This document shows, in pieces, positions 62,553 through 64,000 of a stretch of 64,000 nucleotides of DNA (positions are counted from its first letter, which is position 1; each line of letters opens with the position of its first letter). The DNA comes from Lewinella sp. IMCC34191 (GTDB lineage Bacteria; Bacteroidota; Bacteroidia; Chitinophagales; Saprospiraceae): positions 248,001 to 312,000 of the forward strand of contig NZ_QNQZ01000007.1 in the NCBI RefSeq assembly GCF_003390935.1. Direction: 5' to 3'. A program made the translations under genes and the position numbers. Below the pieces are notes generated by a model, which saw only the letters and a program-made list of their open reading frames with translations, was not told the origin of the DNA and searched no databases.

Positions 62553-63587
62553 TTAGCCTTTACGCAGCGACGAGGCGCGGACCACCAGGCCGGTATCCAG
62601 GTAGACGAACTTCGGCGGCAGTGGCGTCTCGAGGTTGGCGATGCGCAGGGCCTGCTGCAGTGCCTTACGCCCCATATCGGCGGCAGGGTGGGACATGGAC
62701 GAGAGCTGCGGCTCGATGATTTCGCAGACCGGGTCGTCGTTGAACCCAATCACGGCCAAATCCTGAGGGATCTGAATGCCGGCGGAATGGGCGTACTTGA
62801 TGGCCCCGACGGCCGCGATATCCATCGTGCTGAAAATGCCGTCCGGTCGGTTTCCTTCTTCGAAGAGATGGCGAGTGAAGTGATAGCCCTCGTCCATATT
62901 CAGGCGATTGGAAGCCAGGATCAGCGTTTCGTCGATCTCTATGCCGTTCTCGCATAACGCCTTCCGGTAGCCAGACTCCCGTTCCTGATAGATCACTTGA
63001 TTGCGGGCACCACCCAGTAGTGCGATTCTCCGGCAGCCTTGATCGATGAGGTGCTGGGTAGCCACCCGGGCCGTGGCTGCGTTGTCGATCATGACGCGGT
63101 ACCCCTCGATTTTCTGGGGTACCCGGTCTACGAAGATCACCGGGGTACCGCTCTGAACGATCTCGGTAAGGTGGCCGTATTCGGAGGTTTCCATAGCCAG
63201 TGACACCAGTAGCGCGTGAATCCGGCTGTCAAAGAGCGCCCTGGCGTTGGCTACCTCGTTCTTGTACGAATCCTGTGACTGGCTGATGATCACTTCGTAC
63301 CCCGCCGCACGCGCCTCCGCCTCAATGCCGGAAATGAGGTTGGAGATGAAGGGGTGGTTAATCCAGGGGACCAGCACGCCGATAGTGGTGGTCTGCTGCT
63401 TACGCAGGTTGCTGGCCATCGTATTGGTCCGGTAACCCCGTTTTAACGCCAGTTGCTTTACTGCGTCCCGCGTATCCTGCCCGATACTGTAGTGGTCCTG
63501 TAGCGCCCGGGAAACGGTGGAGGGGGCAACCTTTAATTCCATCGCTAAATCATATATGGTTACCCGTTTTTTACGCTTTTTATTCAT
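62553..63587 (-). CDS. LacI family transcriptional regulator
   Basis: A 344-residue repressor. The N-terminal LacI helix-turn-helix (residues about 7-55: VTIYDLAMELKVAPSTVSRAL) and hinge with the minor-groove YRTNTMASNLRKQ are present, followed by a periplasmic-binding-protein-like sensor domain (IGVLVPWINHPFISNLISG, then GGARNQVIYQERESGYRKAL). Upstream of the GH10-symporter-GH43-SDR run, so it probably controls xylan use in response to a sugar. ATG at 63587 with a -7-like element 22 bases upstream. Confidence 0.94.
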   Translation of the reverse strand: MNKKRKKRVTIYDLAMELKVAPSTVSRALQDHYSIGQDTRDAVKQLALKRGYRTNTMASNLRKQQTTTIGVLVPWINHPFISNLISGIEAEARAAGYEVIISQSQDSYKNEVANARALFDSRIHALLVSLAMETSEYGHLTEIVQSGTPVIFVDRVPQKIEGYRVMIDNAATARVATQHLIDQGCRRIALLGGARNQVIYQERESGYRKALCENGIEIDETLILASNRLNMDEGYHFTRHLFEEGNRPDGIFSTMDIAAVGAIKYAHSAGIQIPQDLAVIGFNDDPVCEIIEPQLSSMSHPAADMGRKALQQALRIANLETPLPPKFVYLDTGLVVRASSLRKG

Positions 63588-63609
63588 GGAGGATCAGTCA
63601 TATTATTTG

Positions 63610-63617
63610 CAAAGATG
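63610..63617 (-). promoter_or_regulatory. Putative -7 promoter element for the lacI gene
   Basis: Minus strand CATCTTTG followed by C, one mismatch from TAnnTTTG, 22 bases before the ATG. Confidence 0.4.
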
Positions 63618-63826
63618 TGAAGGGTGGATTCGCCGATAAACGGTTGCTAATAAAGCAAGTCCGGCTACTTAGAAAGTGGGTAAGGTAAGTAATTCTGCCC
63701 TCTAAGCGGCGGTCGGTTCGGCGTAGTGAGCCGACTTCGCGGGTATCGACCGACGACCTGGACCCCCGATTGTCCACCTAAGGGTAGGCCCGGTGATGTC
63801 ACTATCCGGGTATGCCGGTTAGCTGG

Positions 63827-64000
63827 CTAGACGTCACCGACCAGGAGATTGCAGCCCCGGATGTCGGAATAGTCCAACCTCCCCAGTACCTCGAATTTCC
63901 CATCGTCGTACACCCTCCCCAGGTCGTCACTCGCTATGAAACTGATGGTATCCAGATTGGCCAGATCGGTCAGATTCAGTACGGCGCTACGGCCGTTCGG
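63827..64000 (-). CDS. C-terminal end of an unrecognised protein (runs off window)
   Basis: An open frame enters from the right edge and ends at TAG (63829-63827), giving 57 codons without a start in the window. It reads NLDTISFIASDDLGRVYDD...and ends GCNLLVGDV. The composition is normal for this genome and the frame is clean, so it is probably the end of a real gene. No family recognised; the part seen is too short for a function. Confidence 0.55.
   Translation of the reverse strand, partial: PNGRSAVLNLTDLANLDTISFIASDDLGRVYDDGKFEVLGRLDYSDIRGCNLLVGDV

Noticed and set aside
63588-63826. Search for a tRNA, terminator or gene in the gap right of lacI
   Set aside because: No cloverleaf, T-tract hairpin or start codon with family content was found; only the lacI -7 element is supported.
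1-64000. CRISPR arrays, insertion sequences, integrases or phage genes
   Set aside because: No regularly spaced repeats, transposase motifs or attachment-site pairs were noticed; gene order and base composition are even across the window.

Overview
The window reads as a chromosomal segment of a GC-rich member of the Bacteroidota, most likely a Saprospiria/Lewinella-type marine bacterium. The lineage call rests on type IX secretion signatures (a PorP/SprF-family protein and a large secreted protein ending in a type B gliding-motility sorting domain), Bacteroidota-typical families (DUF4293, the tiny AURKAIP1/COX24-like ribosomal protein, lipoprotein-rich envelope genes), and promoters of the Bacteroidota type, with a TAnnTTTG -7 element usually followed by C. 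Genus-level placement is inference. I found no tRNA, rRNA, CRISPR array, insertion sequence, integrase or phage gene.

Left part (1-19.3 kb), mostly housekeeping: the 5' part of rsmA, an SMP-30-type lactonase, a minus-strand run of a HEAT-cyclophilin lipoprotein, endonuclease V and an M20 peptidase, then DUF4293, mscL, RNase G, an mS38-like ribosomal protein with a structured leader, a TPR protein, HU, yicC-gmk, tadA, a GT2 glycosyltransferase, a dihydroorotase-like protein that has lost most metal ligands, a BatA-type membrane protein, fumC and a dipeptide epimerase.

Middle (19.4-29.6 kb), the most unusual region: a stand-alone CheB methylesterase, a small unknown gene behind an almost perfect sigma-54 (-24/-12) sequence, a 1103-residue CheB-CheR-PAS fusion with no kinase domain, and a PAS-containing sigma-54 activator. 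No chemoreceptor, CheA or CheW lies nearby, so this looks like a receptor-independent methylation/sigma-54 signalling module. A second sigma-54-like promoter with paired upstream repeats sits before hsp20 at 34.1 kb and may belong to the same regulon. Next to the module are a multifunctional beta-oxidation protein and a partner thiolase in which all three catalytic residues are replaced.

30-47 kb: membrane proteins, a phosphatidylcholine-synthase-like enzyme, an Ig-like/carboxypeptidase-regulatory lipoprotein, a LysM protein, hsp20, mscS, DUF389, a LolD-type ATPase, purU, a DUF2383 stress protein, the elongasome operon mreB-mreC-mreD-mrdA, alaS and a methyltransferase.

47-64 kb: an SCP2 protein, the large type IX-secreted protein, a BASS transporter, a possible small RNA upstream of porP/sprF, bactofilin, an AtpZ-like protein detached from other ATP synthase genes, the 5-oxoprolinase subunits pxpC/pxpB, a MerR regulator, an acyltransferase, and a minus-strand xylan locus (lacI, GH10, sugar symporter, GH43, mannonate-type SDR) running into pckA. 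Together these could import and degrade (glucurono)xylan oligomers and link their carbon to gluconeogenesis. The right edge holds the 3' end of an unrecognised gene.
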